Shown: positions 25,274 through 33,586, counted from the stretch's first letter. The stretch: 33,586 nt of DNA from Verrucomicrobiales bacterium (GCA_018058245.1 JAGPCC010000015.1:1-33586), one strand, 5' to 3'. The notes: generated from the sequence alone by a model not told the origin. A program made the numbers and translations.

Positions 25274-26401
25274 ATGATGCAGCGCCTCTTGTTTCTTAGT
25301 CTTCTTCTTCTGTTTCTCACGCTCGGACTCGACGTTTCGGGTGGGGAGACGAATGTGTATTTTGGGACCTACACCAAAGGCGTTGATTCGAAGGGGATTT
25401 ACCTCTCTGCGTTCGATAGTGATGCTGGGACACTCGGAAAGCCAGCGCTCGCGGGGGAATTGGAAAACCCTTCTTTTCTCACGATCACTCCCTCCGGGAA
25501 GTATCTTTACGCAGTCACGGAAATCGGAAGTGGTTCAGGGGGCGGGATCGTGACCGCATTTCGGATTGGGGAAAAGGGAGTCCTGGAAAAAATCAATGCC
25601 GTCGATTCCGGCGGAGCCGGCCCTTGTTACCTTTCGACGTCGAGCGATGGGCGTCTCCTTGCCGTGGCCAACTACGGAAGCGGGAGCATCGCCAGCTATC
25701 AACTCGGTGGGGACGGCACCATCTCCGAGCCCGTCACAGTGATCCAGCACACGGGAAGCAGCATCCATCCCAAAAGTCAGAAGGGACCTCATGCCCACTC
25801 CGTCCGTTTTTCACCGGATGATCGTTTTCTCTACGCGGCAGATCTCGGAACCGATCGCATCTACCGCTACGCTGTTGACAAAACGACAGGAGCCCTCACT
25901 GCATCGGGAGAGACAAAGATCAAACCTGGTTCTGGACCTCGTCATTTCACCTTTCTCCCCGGAGGGGATTTTGCCTATGTGATCAATGAATTGACGCTCA
26001 CGATGACGGCATTTCGAGTGGATGTAGGTTCCGGGGAACTGAAGGAGATCTCGACGCTCAGCACTCTACCCGAAGGGATCGAGCCGTTCGGTTCTGCGGC
26101 GGAAGTCGTCGCCCATCCTTCCGGGAGGTTCCTGTATGGTTCCAACCGGGGGCATGATTCCATCGTGATCTATGCGGCCGATCCGGAAAATGGGACGCTG
26201 CGCTACGTCGCGAATGAATCCACGCGGGGGAAGACTCCCCGGGGATTTTCGATTTCACCGGATGGAAAATGGCTTCTCGCGGCAGGCCAGGACTCCGGAA
26301 ACATCACCATTTTTTCGATCAATGAATCGACCGGGAAACTGACTTTTACCGGAAAAGAAATCCAGATCGACCATCCGGTCTGCATCCGCTTTCAACCCTA
26401 A
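25274..26401 (+). CDS. Secreted lactonase-fold (7-bladed propeller) protein, 6-phosphogluconolactonase/Pgl-like
   Basis: The 375-residue protein begins with a signal peptide (MMQRLLFLSLLLLFLTLGLD, cleavage near SGG). It then shows the Pgl/YbhE propeller repeats: VYFGTYTKG, GELENPSFLTITPSGKYLYA, GPHAHSVRFSPDDRFLYAAD, GSGPRHFTFLPGGDFAYVIN, AEVVAHPSGRFLYGSNRGHD, and GFSISPDGKWLLAAGQDSG. These cover seven blades, and the His-containing GPHAHS and GPRHF are typical of this lactonase family. The exported form is unlikely to act on 6-phosphogluconolactone, which is cytoplasmic, so the substrate is probably another sugar lactone outside the cytoplasm (inference). An ATG one codon later is an equal start. 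The next gene is an M81-type protein, 24 bases downstream. Confidence 0.88.
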   Translation: MMQRLLFLSLLLLFLTLGLDVSGGETNVYFGTYTKGVDSKGIYLSAFDSDAGTLGKPALAGELENPSFLTITPSGKYLYAVTEIGSGSGGGIVTAFRIGEKGVLEKINAVDSGGAGPCYLSTSSDGRLLAVANYGSGSIASYQLGGDGTISEPVTVIQHTGSSIHPKSQKGPHAHSVRFSPDDRFLYAADLGTDRIYRYAVDKTTGALTASGETKIKPGSGPRHFTFLPGGDFAYVINELTLTMTAFRVDVGSGELKEISTLSTLPEGIEPFGSAAEVVAHPSGRFLYGSNRGHDSIVIYAADPENGTLRYVANESTRGKTPRGFSISPDGKWLLAAGQDSGNITIFSINESTGKLTFTGKEIQIDHPVCIRFQP

Positions 26402-26425
26402 TTTAGATCAGTAGAAATTCTCGTC

Positions 26426-27898
26426 ATGAAACCTTTTCGAGTTGGTATCGTGGGGCTCCTCCAGGAGTCGAATACTTTCATTCAGGATCTCACGACCCGG
26501 GCGCACTTTGCGGCAGACCTGATCGTGAAAGGTTCGGAGCTGCGGAAACGCATGGCGGCAGCGCCGCACGAAGTGGGCGGATTTTTTGAAGGTCTCGACG
26601 CGCACGGCATCGAAGTGGTCCCCATCTTTCTAGCGCGAGCGCTTCCGTATGGTGTCATTCGAAAAGCGGACTTCGAAGAGCTCGTCGAGGAAATGCTGGC
26701 TGAGATCGATCAGGCGGACCCGCTCGACGGCATCCTCGCAGCTCCTCACGGAGCTACCGTAGCGGAAGGATATCCGGATGCCGATGGTCACTGGCTCGCC
26801 GAAGTGCGCAAGCGGATCGGTGGGGGAGTTCCACTCATCGCCACGCTCGATCCTCATGCCAATCTCTCCCCGGCAATGGTGGCGGCAACGGATGCTCTGA
26901 TCGCCTATTCGACAAATCCGCATCTCGATCAGCGGGAGACGGGTCGGAAAGCGGCAGAGCTCATGGTTCGAACTCTGGCCGGGGAAGTGCATCCGACTCA
27001 GGCTGCCGCGTTTCCCCCCATGGCGATCAATATCCAGTCCCAGAACACCTCCGAAGAACCTTTGCAGACATTCCTCCGGGACGCTGCTGCAATCTGGGGC
27101 GGGGAGAAGGCGCTGAGCGGCTCGATTCTTTTCGGATTTCCCTACGCGGATGTGCCGGAAATGGGCTCTACTGTCCTCGTCGTTTCCGATGGCGAGACGA
27201 GGCTCGCACAAGAGTTGGCTGACGCCATCGCGAAACAGATGTGGGATCGCCGAGATTCGTTTGATCCAGAATTCCTCTCAGTGGAGGCGGCTATTGCTCG
27301 CTCCCGAGGCATCACTGAAAGGCCCGTCGTTTTTCTCGACATGGGGGACAATGTAGGGGGTGGATCGCCCGGAAACAGCACTGCGATTGTTCAAGAGTGG
27401 CTTTGCCAAGGTGGGGTGGGGCGATTTCTTGTCGTGCTTCACGATCCTGCCGCCGCAGAGAAGGCCGGGATGGCCGGGATCGGAGGAGTGATTGAAGCGG
27501 AGGTCGGAGATTCCGAGGCACCCTTGGGAGGCGAATGGAAGGTCCTTTCTCTGAGTGATGGGAAGTTTCAGGAGTCTGAGGCGAGACACGGAGGGTTTTC
27601 GGAATTTGATCAAGGCGCGTCAGCAGTCTTGCAGAGAGAAGACAGCGGACTCGCCCTGTTGGTGACAACTCAGCGAATGGCACCGTTTAGCCTCGCCCAG
27701 CTCACGAGTTGCGAGCTGGAGCCGGCTTCTTTCGACTTCATCGTTGCCAAGGGGGTGATCGCCCCGCGCGCGGCCTATGAGGCCATCGCTCAGGGCGGAT
27801 TCCTTTCCGTCGATTCTCCGGGCGTGACCCGCGCCGACATGATAAAGCTCGACTATCGGCATCGCCGACGTCCGCTCTTTCCTTTCGAGAAATCCTGA
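26426..27898 (+). CDS. M81/MlrC-like family protein
   Basis: This 490-residue protein has the MlrC (M81) signature: GIVGLLQESNTFIQDLTTRA at the start, [53 protein letters not shown], and FLDMGDNVGGGSPGNST. The histidines and acidic residues in PHGA, LDPHAN and DNVGGG fit the zinc-binding site. MlrC hydrolyses the linear peptide product of microcystin in sphingomonads. Most other members are uncharacterised, occur in ordinary catabolic loci, and are not microcystin-degrading enzymes. It is downstream of the lactonase-like gene by 24 bases and convergent with the RraA-like gene, only four bases from stop to stop. I infer a catabolic hydrolase; the substrate is unknown. Confidence 0.88.
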   Translation: MKPFRVGIVGLLQESNTFIQDLTTRAHFAADLIVKGSELRKRMAAAPHEVGGFFEGLDAHGIEVVPIFLARALPYGVIRKADFEELVEEMLAEIDQADPLDGILAAPHGATVAEGYPDADGHWLAEVRKRIGGGVPLIATLDPHANLSPAMVAATDALIAYSTNPHLDQRETGRKAAELMVRTLAGEVHPTQAAAFPPMAINIQSQNTSEEPLQTFLRDAAAIWGGEKALSGSILFGFPYADVPEMGSTVLVVSDGETRLAQELADAIAKQMWDRRDSFDPEFLSVEAAIARSRGITERPVVFLDMGDNVGGGSPGNSTAIVQEWLCQGGVGRFLVVLHDPAAAEKAGMAGIGGVIEAEVGDSEAPLGGEWKVLSLSDGKFQESEARHGGFSEFDQGASAVLQREDSGLALLVTTQRMAPFSLAQLTSCELEPASFDFIVAKGVIAPRAAYEAIAQGGFLSVDSPGVTRADMIKLDYRHRRRPLFPFEKS

Positions 27899-27902
27899 AG
27901 GA

Positions 27903-28553
27903 TCAGAGAATTCCGTGTTTCCGGAAGACTTCGCTGACGGGGACCCCGGCGGCGAGTTCATCGCGGACCGTGTTTTCCCCTGCAATTTTTTCCTTCGCTG
28001 CGGCGATCACTGTCTCGGCGATTTCCCCGGGGATGATGACGACACCGTCGCAGTCGCCGAGGATGTAGTCACCTTGAGAAGCGACCACTCCATCGATCAC
28101 GATGGGTTCCCGGATCGCAGAGACGTCGAGACGCCCTTTGCTATCGGCCGGTGAGGCACCGACTCCGAAGACTGGAAAGTCGAGCTGATTCAGGGCCCAG
28201 AGATCTCGGGTGCAACCTGTCATGACGATTCCTTGCACGCCCTTCACCATACAAGCGGTGGTGAGGAGTTCACCCCAGAAGGCGCAGCTATGGTCATGTC
28301 CCGCGTCTACGACGAGCACATCGCCGCGCGCGGCACCGTCGATTGCCGCCATTTCGAGTTCGTAGGGACTTTCTGGAACGGCGGTGACGACTTCGGCCTT
28401 TAACGTGAAAACTCTCCCGGCGACACGTCCCGCAGGAGTGAGTGCCCGCACTTTTGGGGAAAGTGTCTGATTCGGGTAGCCATGGGCATCAAGGACATCC
28501 GCGACAACGGCGGAATATAGCGTCTGGAGATCGGATAGCAGGGATTCGCTCAT
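27903..28553 (-). CDS. RraA/HMG-CHA aldolase-like protein
   Basis: This 216-residue protein belongs to the RraA fold, which includes the ribonuclease E inhibitor RraA and the 4-hydroxy-4-methyl-2-oxoglutarate/4-carboxymethyl aldolases. Visible motifs are AARGDVLVVDAGHDHSCAFW and GELLTTACMVKGVQGIVMTG followed by CTRD, corresponding to the GxxG...R-D metal/substrate pattern of the aldolase group, and GDCDGVVIIP. The context (MlrC-like and DHDPS-like genes) favours a pyruvate-type aldolase or decarboxylase in catabolism over RNase regulation. It is on the minus strand and shares a convergent end with the M81 gene. A DHDPS-like gene lies 158 bases upstream on the same strand, so a shared transcript is possible. 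The substrate is not predictable. Confidence 0.87.
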   Translation of the reverse strand: MSESLLSDLQTLYSAVVADVLDAHGYPNQTLSPKVRALTPAGRVAGRVFTLKAEVVTAVPESPYELEMAAIDGAARGDVLVVDAGHDHSCAFWGELLTTACMVKGVQGIVMTGCTRDLWALNQLDFPVFGVGASPADSKGRLDVSAIREPIVIDGVVASQGDYILGDCDGVVIIPGEIAETVIAAAKEKIAGENTVRDELAAGVPVSEVFRKHGIL

Positions 28554-28711
28554 AGGTTCAAAATCCTAACACTGGTGCCGTGTTTGTCGAGCCGTGTTTG
28601 TCGGGATGACAAGAGGAATGGGGAGCTGCCGAAACTGGCAGGAAAGGGATCTACCTCGCTCGACCGCTCCTAGTCCGACAGACTCCTGGCAACTTGCCCG
28701 ACAAGACCTCT
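28554..28711. repeat. Gene-free spacer with a 13-base direct repeat
   Basis: Within the spacer between the RraA-like and DHDPS-like genes, GCCGTGTTTGTCG occurs at 28577-28589 and again at 28591-28603, with one base between. It lies just before the RraA-like start on the minus strand, where a regulator or a slip repeat is possible. A short hairpin (CTGCC...GGCAG) is also present but has no T tract, so it is not a clear terminator. Confidence 0.6.
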
Positions 28712-29761
28712 TCAATCTTTCAACCAGCGCTCGAGATTTTTCTGAATAAACTCTCGGTCCTGCCATTCCGGATACGCTGCAGAAACTCGGTCCAGTTCTT
28801 CCGACTGTCCTGAAGAAAGAACTTCCGCCGCATCGAGGCATGTCGCCGACGGCAGGAGTCCTTCGCGTCGGAGCATTTCGTTAATCCCCGCGATGCACCC
28901 GGCGAATTGGTTGGCAGCATCAAAGATCGCACTGTTGAAGTCGGTGAGCTGCGCATTGCGTTTTGCCCATTCCGTCGCGGATGCGTCGTCTCGTTGGATC
29001 GAGTCGAGAAGAGTAACCGCTCGTTGGGTGCCGACGGCCCACTGCCCGAGCAGCCCTCCGGCGATGCGAAGAGATCGGTCGCCAAAGAGGAAAGGAGTGA
29101 TGAGATCGTGAATGATATTGTCATCGTTCCCCGTGTAGAGTGCGATGTCGGTGCGACCGCTCGCCGCGACCGCGCGAACGACCTCCAGCGTGGCATAGCG
29201 ATTGAATGGAGCGATCTTGATCGCAACGACGTTTTCGATCTCCGAAAACTGGCGCCAGAATCGGTATCCGTAGGTCCGGCCTCCGATGGTCGGTTGCAGG
29301 TAGAAACCGATCAGGGGAAGGATCTTTGCAATGGTCTGGCAATGTTCCAAAAGCGCATCATCGCTCGCTCCGCGGAGGCCACTGAGGCTTAAGAGCGCAG
29401 CTTCGTAGCCGAGAGTCCGGGCGAGTTCTGCCTCCCGGCAGGCTTGTGTCGTTTCCCCGCAAACACCGGCGATCAGGGTAAACGGGGCATTCCCCGGTCT
29501 TGCGCCTTCCATTGCGACAGTTGCCGCGCTGAATTCCAGCACGCCTTCGAAGAGATCGTGCTCTGGAGCGCGGATCTCAAACTGCGTCGTATGCACTCCC
29601 ACGGCCAGACCACCTGCACCACTTTCGAGGTAGTAGCGGATGAGTGCTCGCTGGTGGATCTGGCTCCAGGTCCTGTCAGGATTCAGCGCGAGCGGCATCG
29701 CCGGGATCACCATACCAGAGAGGAGGCGATTGCGCAGGGAGGGGGAATTCTCGGTGCTCAT
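28712..29761 (-). CDS. DHDPS/NAL-family aldolase-like protein
   Basis: The 349-residue protein is a TIM-barrel class I aldolase relative of dihydrodipicolinate synthase. It has GAGGLAVGVHTTQFEI near 48-63, the strand TLIAGVCGET, IGFYLQPTIGG (the usual Tyr of the active site is Tyr154), and the Schiff-base Lys182 in VVAIKIAPF. It is longer than DapA (about 290) and deviates from the DapA GTTGE and YNxPxR motifs, so it is probably a catabolic aldolase or dehydratase for a sugar acid, not the lysine enzyme. It lies upstream of the RraA-like gene on the minus strand and 27 bases downstream of the lipoprotein hydrolase gene stop. The exact reaction cannot be read from sequence. Confidence 0.85.
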   Translation of the reverse strand: MSTENSPSLRNRLLSGMVIPAMPLALNPDRTWSQIHQRALIRYYLESGAGGLAVGVHTTQFEIRAPEHDLFEGVLEFSAATVAMEGARPGNAPFTLIAGVCGETTQACREAELARTLGYEAALLSLSGLRGASDDALLEHCQTIAKILPLIGFYLQPTIGGRTYGYRFWRQFSEIENVVAIKIAPFNRYATLEVVRAVAASGRTDIALYTGNDDNIIHDLITPFLFGDRSLRIAGGLLGQWAVGTQRAVTLLDSIQRDDASATEWAKRNAQLTDFNSAIFDAANQFAGCIAGINEMLRREGLLPSATCLDAAEVLSSGQSEELDRVSAAYPEWQDREFIQKNLERWLKD

Positions 29762-29788
29762 TCGAAAAAAATGTTCCAGGCCGACGAT

Positions 29789-31582
29789 CTATTCGCTGAT
29801 CCCGGCGTGCAAACGAAGGATTCGCTTCAGTTCTTGAATACTCTGCGGATCTAGATACGAGCGATGACCCGTCGGGACGATGAGTTCCGATGCCGCCCCG
29901 TCGAGATGGGAGCTCCAATAATCAACGATTCCGTCTGAACTGTGAGGAGTATCACCGAGCCCTCGATCGCCAATAACACTGTGGTAGGTGACTCCTGCTC
30001 GAACCGGTGACATTTCCAGAGCGCTCGTCATGGGGGCACCGGGTGCGAGGGATTGTGCACTGGTGTAGGTACCGTTTTGCAGCGCGGTCAGGGCGACATT
30101 TTCCGCGACGCGCGGATCTAAAATGGCGGTCGTCGCATTCACAGCCTGAAGCGGGAGCTTCGCGATTTTCGAGAGGGCTCCCGCGAGGCTCTTTTCGGCG
30201 AGTTTTGAACCACGGTGTGGCGTCGAGAAGTAGACGACGCGATTGATGGCAGGATCTGGAGAAAAATAGACCATACGTCGGATCCTCTCCCGTCTTTCCG
30301 GCGTGATGTCCAATTGGTCTAAAGGGGTCTCATTGAACTGTTTCCAGAGATTCTCTCCCACATCGGTTACGAGGGAGCGAGTGAGGATCCCTCCCATGCT
30401 GTGACCGACCACAATCATATTTTTCGAAAGCGGATCGTTTCCGTCGGGATCGAGATCTTCGCGCATTCCGGCAATCCAGGTCCGAAGGAGAGCCGCAGAC
30501 TCCGGAATCGGTAGACCACTGGGGTAGGAAAAGACCATGAATTGATAGCGCTTTGCGATCTCCGGATCGGACATCATTTGTGGGAAAATATCCCGCCAGA
30601 TCATGGGAACCGAGATCAGTCCATGGATCAGGATCACGGGAATGCGATCGGGATCATAGGGGCTGGTGAGGTAGATACCGGCTTTTGCGATCTGTTCTTT
30701 TGCATCAAAAAAGCCTTGGAGACCCATAAAATCCTGATTTTGGCGGTTCAGCATCAGAGCGATGGGGGCACTGAAGTCTGCGGAGGTCGGATACTCCGTT
30801 TTTCCCAGGATGACGGTCGGTTCGAGGGCTGGATTCCGCAGAGAGTAAATGATACGTGTGGGGCCTCCAGTGGTCGATTCGACGCTGTCGAGGGTCATCG
30901 TCACGGGAAGTTGGAGGCCTTTCGGGGAATAGTAGAGCATTTCAGGCGCTCCGGAGTCGCTGTAGTTGCGCGTGCCGACAAGGGAGGCCCCCAATCCAGC
31001 CCGCTCGACCTGGAGAAGTCCCTTTTTGCGTAGGGAACTCGTCGCGATGACATGGTTAAAATAAGCGGGTTGATAGGTCGATTGGGGAGAAATCGAGAGT
31101 TCAAAAACTTCGCCGTCGTTTTCAAAACGACCGTTTCCCGAAGTAGCGTCCTGCGATTCATTCATCCAGAGTTCGGCGAATCGGGAAAGGGAGCTATTGT
31201 GAAGACTGAGGAGCGCCTTTCCCGCCTCGGAATTCGGGGCAGTTGTCCCGAGGGCGAGAGCATGCCGTGTTTTGACGGCGGATTTTAGATACCTTGCCGC
31301 GGCGAGAGGCGCGTCGATCGCTTCAAACCGTAGCGCGTCGTTCAGAAGCTCTATACTGGCCCTTCCTACCTCTCGGACGGCACCGGTTGCTGCCGTCGAA
31401 GTGGCTTCGAGAAGATTGGCCGATTGGAGGGCGACCCGCCCAGTCTCGCCTGCTTTGCGGTCTACCTTGACGGTGGAACAAGCAGAAATGGCGATGGAAA
31501 AAATAGCCAAGAGAACGCTGCGAAGTCCGTAGAAGCGAACCTGCCTGGCTACCAGAGAAATGCTATAGGAAGTTCTGCCCAC
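29789..31582 (-). CDS. Lipoprotein alpha/beta hydrolase (lipase/esterase-like)
   Basis: This 597-residue protein starts with a lipoprotein signal sequence: VLLAIFSIAISAC with the lipobox ISAC and acylated Cys35. It is therefore anchored in a membrane. Residues about 310-460 hold an alpha/beta hydrolase core: VILIHGL (317-322, oxyanion), the nucleophile elbow GHSMGG (Ser395), and later candidates Asp550/Asp554 and His573 (TGHRSY). A helical N-terminal region of about 250 residues precedes it. The PGAP1/lipase-like layout suggests hydrolysis of lipids or esters in the periplasm or at the cell surface. It is on the minus strand, 64 bases downstream of the tRNA-Lys gene, and ends 27 bases before the DHDPS-like start. 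I cannot assign a substrate. Confidence 0.87.
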   Translation of the reverse strand: MGRTSYSISLVARQVRFYGLRSVLLAIFSIAISACSTVKVDRKAGETGRVALQSANLLEATSTAATGAVREVGRASIELLNDALRFEAIDAPLAAARYLKSAVKTRHALALGTTAPNSEAGKALLSLHNSSLSRFAELWMNESQDATSGNGRFENDGEVFELSISPQSTYQPAYFNHVIATSSLRKKGLLQVERAGLGASLVGTRNYSDSGAPEMLYYSPKGLQLPVTMTLDSVESTTGGPTRIIYSLRNPALEPTVILGKTEYPTSADFSAPIALMLNRQNQDFMGLQGFFDAKEQIAKAGIYLTSPYDPDRIPVILIHGLISVPMIWRDIFPQMMSDPEIAKRYQFMVFSYPSGLPIPESAALLRTWIAGMREDLDPDGNDPLSKNMIVVGHSMGGILTRSLVTDVGENLWKQFNETPLDQLDITPERRERIRRMVYFSPDPAINRVVYFSTPHRGSKLAEKSLAGALSKIAKLPLQAVNATTAILDPRVAENVALTALQNGTYTSAQSLAPGAPMTSALEMSPVRAGVTYHSVIGDRGLGDTPHSSDGIVDYWSSHLDGAASELIVPTGHRSYLDPQSIQELKRILRLHAGISE

Positions 31583-31646
31583 GGGAACTGAGTAGCCTCA
31601 TCATGGGGCCAAGCAAGCGCCAATTCAGAGGAGAGGGATGAAAGAG

Positions 31647-31719
31647 TGGAAAGACTGGGATTCGAACCCAGGACCAATTGGTTAAAAGCCAACTGCTCTA
31701 CCGACTGAGCTACCTTTCC
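31647..31719 (-). tRNA. tRNA-Lys (UUU anticodon)
   Basis: On the minus strand this folds as a normal 73-base cloverleaf. The acceptor GGAAAGG pairs with TCTTTCC (one G-U), and the D arm is GCTC...GAGC. The anticodon stem GTTGG/CCAAT holds a CTTTTAA loop with anticodon TTT, and the T arm CTGGG/CCCAG encloses TTCGAAT. The discriminator is A. CCA is not encoded (CTCT follows), so it must be added enzymatically. It reads codons AAA and AAG. It is 64 bases upstream of the lipoprotein hydrolase gene and divergent from nusA. Confidence 0.97.
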
Positions 31720-32032
31720 GAAGAGAGCAAATCACCGACAAATGGCCGGGGCGGGCGCGAATTTAATCAGGTCTTCACTTCACGCAAGTGAAAAATCATC
31801 AAATATTTCCGAAAAATGATCGGCACCAATTTTCCAGCCTTCATTCCGGTAGATCGATCGAACAAAAGTTTCAGACAATCAGGACTTGATTTACCGGGGA
31901 TTTACGTGTTCTCTACGCTTTGGGCATCGAACTGGTTCGGTGTCCTGCAATCTTGAGATTCCGGTGCCAAATTGGCCGGGTTGATTAAGTGGGCTTGTCC
32001 CGCTTTTTTTTGTCTCATCATCGGAGGATTAG
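31720..32032 (+). promoter_or_regulatory. Structured leader of nusA
   Basis: This 313-base gene-free stretch leads to nusA. It carries several inverted repeats: TTCACTT/AAGTGAA at 31774-31792, AATCT..AGATT near 31949-31960, and a strong hairpin of CCGG, GCCAA, TTGGC and CGG at 31961-31979. An intrinsic terminator follows. The usual rimP gene is not in front of nusA here. A promoter must lie in this stretch, but I found no convincing -10 element. Confidence 0.5.
31987..32011 (+). terminator. Intrinsic terminator/attenuator immediately before nusA
   Basis: The stem AAGTGGG (31987-31993) pairs with CCCGCTT (31999-32005) through a CTTGT loop with one G-U pair, and is followed by eight Ts (32004-32011). 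It sits only 12 bases before the GGAGGA ribosome-binding site (32023-32028) of nusA, with no gene upstream on this strand. It could therefore act as an attenuator of nusA transcription. Confidence 0.75.
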
Positions 32033-33469
32033 TTGGAGCAAATGACAAACGAACTGTTAGCACTTTTCGAATATTACGAAAAAGAGAAGGGGATCAAGCG
32101 TGATACCATGATTGATGCACTCGAGACCGCACTCCTGTCGGCCTCGAGGAAGAGCATCGGTCCGGCGCGCGAGATGCGGATTCACATCGATCCTGAAAAG
32201 GGCGATATCCGGGCGTATGCCACACTGATCGTTCGTGACCGCGTTGCAAACGCCTACGAAGAAATCGATATCTTCACGGCCCGCCGCCTGAAACCCGGGA
32301 TCGACGTGGGGCAGGAAATGGAAGTGGATATCACGCCATCGAATTTCGGACGTATCGCGGCACAGACTGCGAAACAGACGATGATGCAGCGGCTCCGTCA
32401 GGCGGAAAAAGAATTGATCTACGAAGAATTCAAGGACCGCGCCGGCGATATCGTGAGTGGTACGGTGCGCCGCTTCGAGCGAGGGGACGTTTTTGTTGAT
32501 CTTGGAAAATTCGAAGGAGTCATGCACCAGCGTGAGCGTGTCTCCACCGAGGAATACAACGTCGGAGACCGTGTCCGCGCCTATGTCGTCGCCGTAGAGA
32601 ACGGCGCGAGAGGTCCTGAAATCATCCTTTCCCGTAGTCATCCGAACTTTGTTCGTCGACTTTTTGAATCAGAGGTGAGTGAGATTGCGGATCGGACCGT
32701 CGAGATCCGTTCCCTCGCTCGGGAAGCTGGCTACCGCACCAAAGTGGCAGTTTACAGTGCCGATGAGAAGGTGGATCCAGTGGGCGCTTGTGTCGGACTT
32801 CGTGGAGCGAGAGTGAAAAATATCGTTCGTGAACTCAACAACGAAAAAGTCGATATTATCCGGTGGAGCGACGACATGCGTGCTTTTGTGCAGGAGGCTC
32901 TGAAGCCTGCGGAGATCAAATCAATCACCATTGACGAGGAGAAAAAATCAATCCTCGTGAAGGTGGATGAAGAGGAACTCTCCAAAGCAATCGGACGTCG
33001 CGGTCAAAATGCCCGTCTGACCGCTCGCTTGATCGGGTGGGATGTTCAGGTTCAGAAAGATGAATCTCTTCATGAGGCCTTTGAGGCTCAGGTTACTGCA
33101 GCGGCAACGATGATCGCTGGCAAGGCTGGAATCGATCTGGAGATTGCGCACACTCTCGTTCGCGGAGGTGCCACGACGGTGGAGATGCTTGCAAATGACG
33201 TCGATGACGTCGATGTTGCCGGGGTTCTTGGTATCACGGTCGAGGAAGCTCGGGAAATCCGGAATAAGGCAATTGTCGCAACAGGAGGAACGATCAAAGT
33301 GGCCGAAGTGGTTGAAGTTGCTGCTGAGTCCGCGGAATCGACCACTGAGGCAACCGAGCCAGTGGCTGCCGACGAAAGTGTCGCGAGTGACGAGACTGAG
33401 GAAACCAAAGATCCTGCTACGAACGAAGAACTACCCACGACCGAAGAACTTGCCGCGACGGAAGAGTGA
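32033..33469 (+). CDS. nusA: Transcription elongation/termination factor NusA
   Basis: NusA binds RNA polymerase and nascent RNA and controls pausing, termination and antitermination. The 478-residue protein has the N-terminal polymerase-binding domain (1-130), an S1 domain (about 137-201, GTVRRFERGDVFVDLGKFEG), KH1 (VGLRGARVKNIV, about 254-265) and KH2 (AIGRRGQNARLTARLIGWDV, 319-338). It ends with a helix-hairpin-like segment (LVRGGATTVEMLANDVDDVD) and a very acidic tail (430-478). The start is the TTG at 32033, with GGAGGA four bases before it; the ATG at 32042 (spacing 13) is the alternative. It is preceded by a terminator-containing leader. The operon partner infB would be expected after the right edge. 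Confidence 0.97.
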   Translation: MEQMTNELLALFEYYEKEKGIKRDTMIDALETALLSASRKSIGPAREMRIHIDPEKGDIRAYATLIVRDRVANAYEEIDIFTARRLKPGIDVGQEMEVDITPSNFGRIAAQTAKQTMMQRLRQAEKELIYEEFKDRAGDIVSGTVRRFERGDVFVDLGKFEGVMHQRERVSTEEYNVGDRVRAYVVAVENGARGPEIILSRSHPNFVRRLFESEVSEIADRTVEIRSLAREAGYRTKVAVYSADEKVDPVGACVGLRGARVKNIVRELNNEKVDIIRWSDDMRAFVQEALKPAEIKSITIDEEKKSILVKVDEEELSKAIGRRGQNARLTARLIGWDVQVQKDESLHEAFEAQVTAAATMIAGKAGIDLEIAHTLVRGGATTVEMLANDVDDVDVAGVLGITVEEAREIRNKAIVATGGTIKVAEVVEVAAESAESTTEATEPVAADESVASDETEETKDPATNEELPTTEELAATEE

Positions 33470-33586
33470 GGCAAGGGACGAGTTTTTCGTCTCATCGGAA
33501 TTTGACAAATATTTTCATCCTTACAAAGTACCTTTCCCTTCCGGACTCATCCGGAAGCTGCTACCACCCCTGTTTCCCCTCTGCCC

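Noticed and set aside
26426..27898. Microcystin degradation gene mlrC
   Set aside because: The M81 family is broad, and no mlrA, mlrB or mlrD is present. Neighbours suggest general catabolism, so only the family name is given.
33476..33493. Terminator behind nusA (GACGA / TCGTC hairpin)
   Set aside because: The stem is only about five pairs and the Ts lie in the loop, not behind the stem. infB is expected to follow in the same operon.
33502..33530. Promoter for a gene after nusA (perfect TTGACA at 33502-33507)
   Set aside because: The -35 box is perfect but no acceptable -10 box lies at 16-18 bases: AAAGTA there matches poorly, and TACAAA sits too close at 14.
1..33586. CRISPR array
   Set aside because: No repeat of 24-40 bases with regular unique spacers is present. 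The only tandem array is the 15-bp minisatellite without spacers.

Overview
The window looks like part of a Verrucomicrobiota (PVC-group) chromosome. This is inferred from gene content and was not computed. It combines Gram-negative lipid A genes (lpxI next to a Gfo/Idh/MocA oxidoreductase), a glutaminyl-tRNA synthetase, a secreted sulfatase, a secreted PQQ-type beta-propeller protein, a secreted lactonase-fold propeller, and M81/RraA/DHDPS-like catabolic enzymes. Most starts lack a strong Shine-Dalgarno sequence. The chromosomal backbone is clearly GC-rich.

Region 1 (1-9685) is accessory. Five genes run in one direction with gaps of only about 30-45 bases. In order they are: a pentapeptide-repeat-like protein (cut by the left edge), a trypsin-like S1 protease, a 964-residue fusion of an NlpC/P60-like peptidase, an SGNH hydrolase and a lysozyme-like domain, and two paralogous CHAT (caspase-like) proteases with an M17-N/macro-like N-terminal domain. 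None of the four complete proteins has a recognisable signal peptide. The catalytic residues of all three proteases and of the SGNH domain are visible. I read this as a candidate protease-cascade conflict or cell-suicide system, in which CHAT and trypsin-like proteases could control a cell-wall-degrading polyprotein. This is the main novelty candidate. A frameshifted transposase C-terminus (9793-10076) borders it.

Region 2 (10138-15487) is backbone. A secreted phosphodiester-glycosidase-like protein is divergent from a probable operon: a GntP-type permease with an unusual central insert, an EamA/DMT transporter, LpxI, and a Gfo/Idh/MocA oxidoreductase. The last two probably act in lipid A synthesis.

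Region 3 (15488-22129) starts with an AT-rich island upstream of a secreted TPR-like protein. Next come a 15-bp tandem repeat and a clean intrinsic terminator. After these lie a small minus-strand gene, a PQQ-like propeller protein, glnS (minus), a YceD/DUF177 protein without its usual rpmF partner (minus), and a lone ribulokinase.

Region 4 (22286-29761) is metabolic: metY (O-acetylhomoserine sulfhydrylase), a sulfatase, a lactonase-fold propeller, an M81/MlrC-like protein, and convergent RraA-like and DHDPS-like genes. The last three could form a small catabolic set.

Region 5 (29789-33586) holds a lipoprotein alpha/beta hydrolase and a tRNA-Lys(UUU) on the minus strand. A structured leader with an intrinsic terminator just before nusA follows, then nusA itself. 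The product following nusA lies beyond the window.
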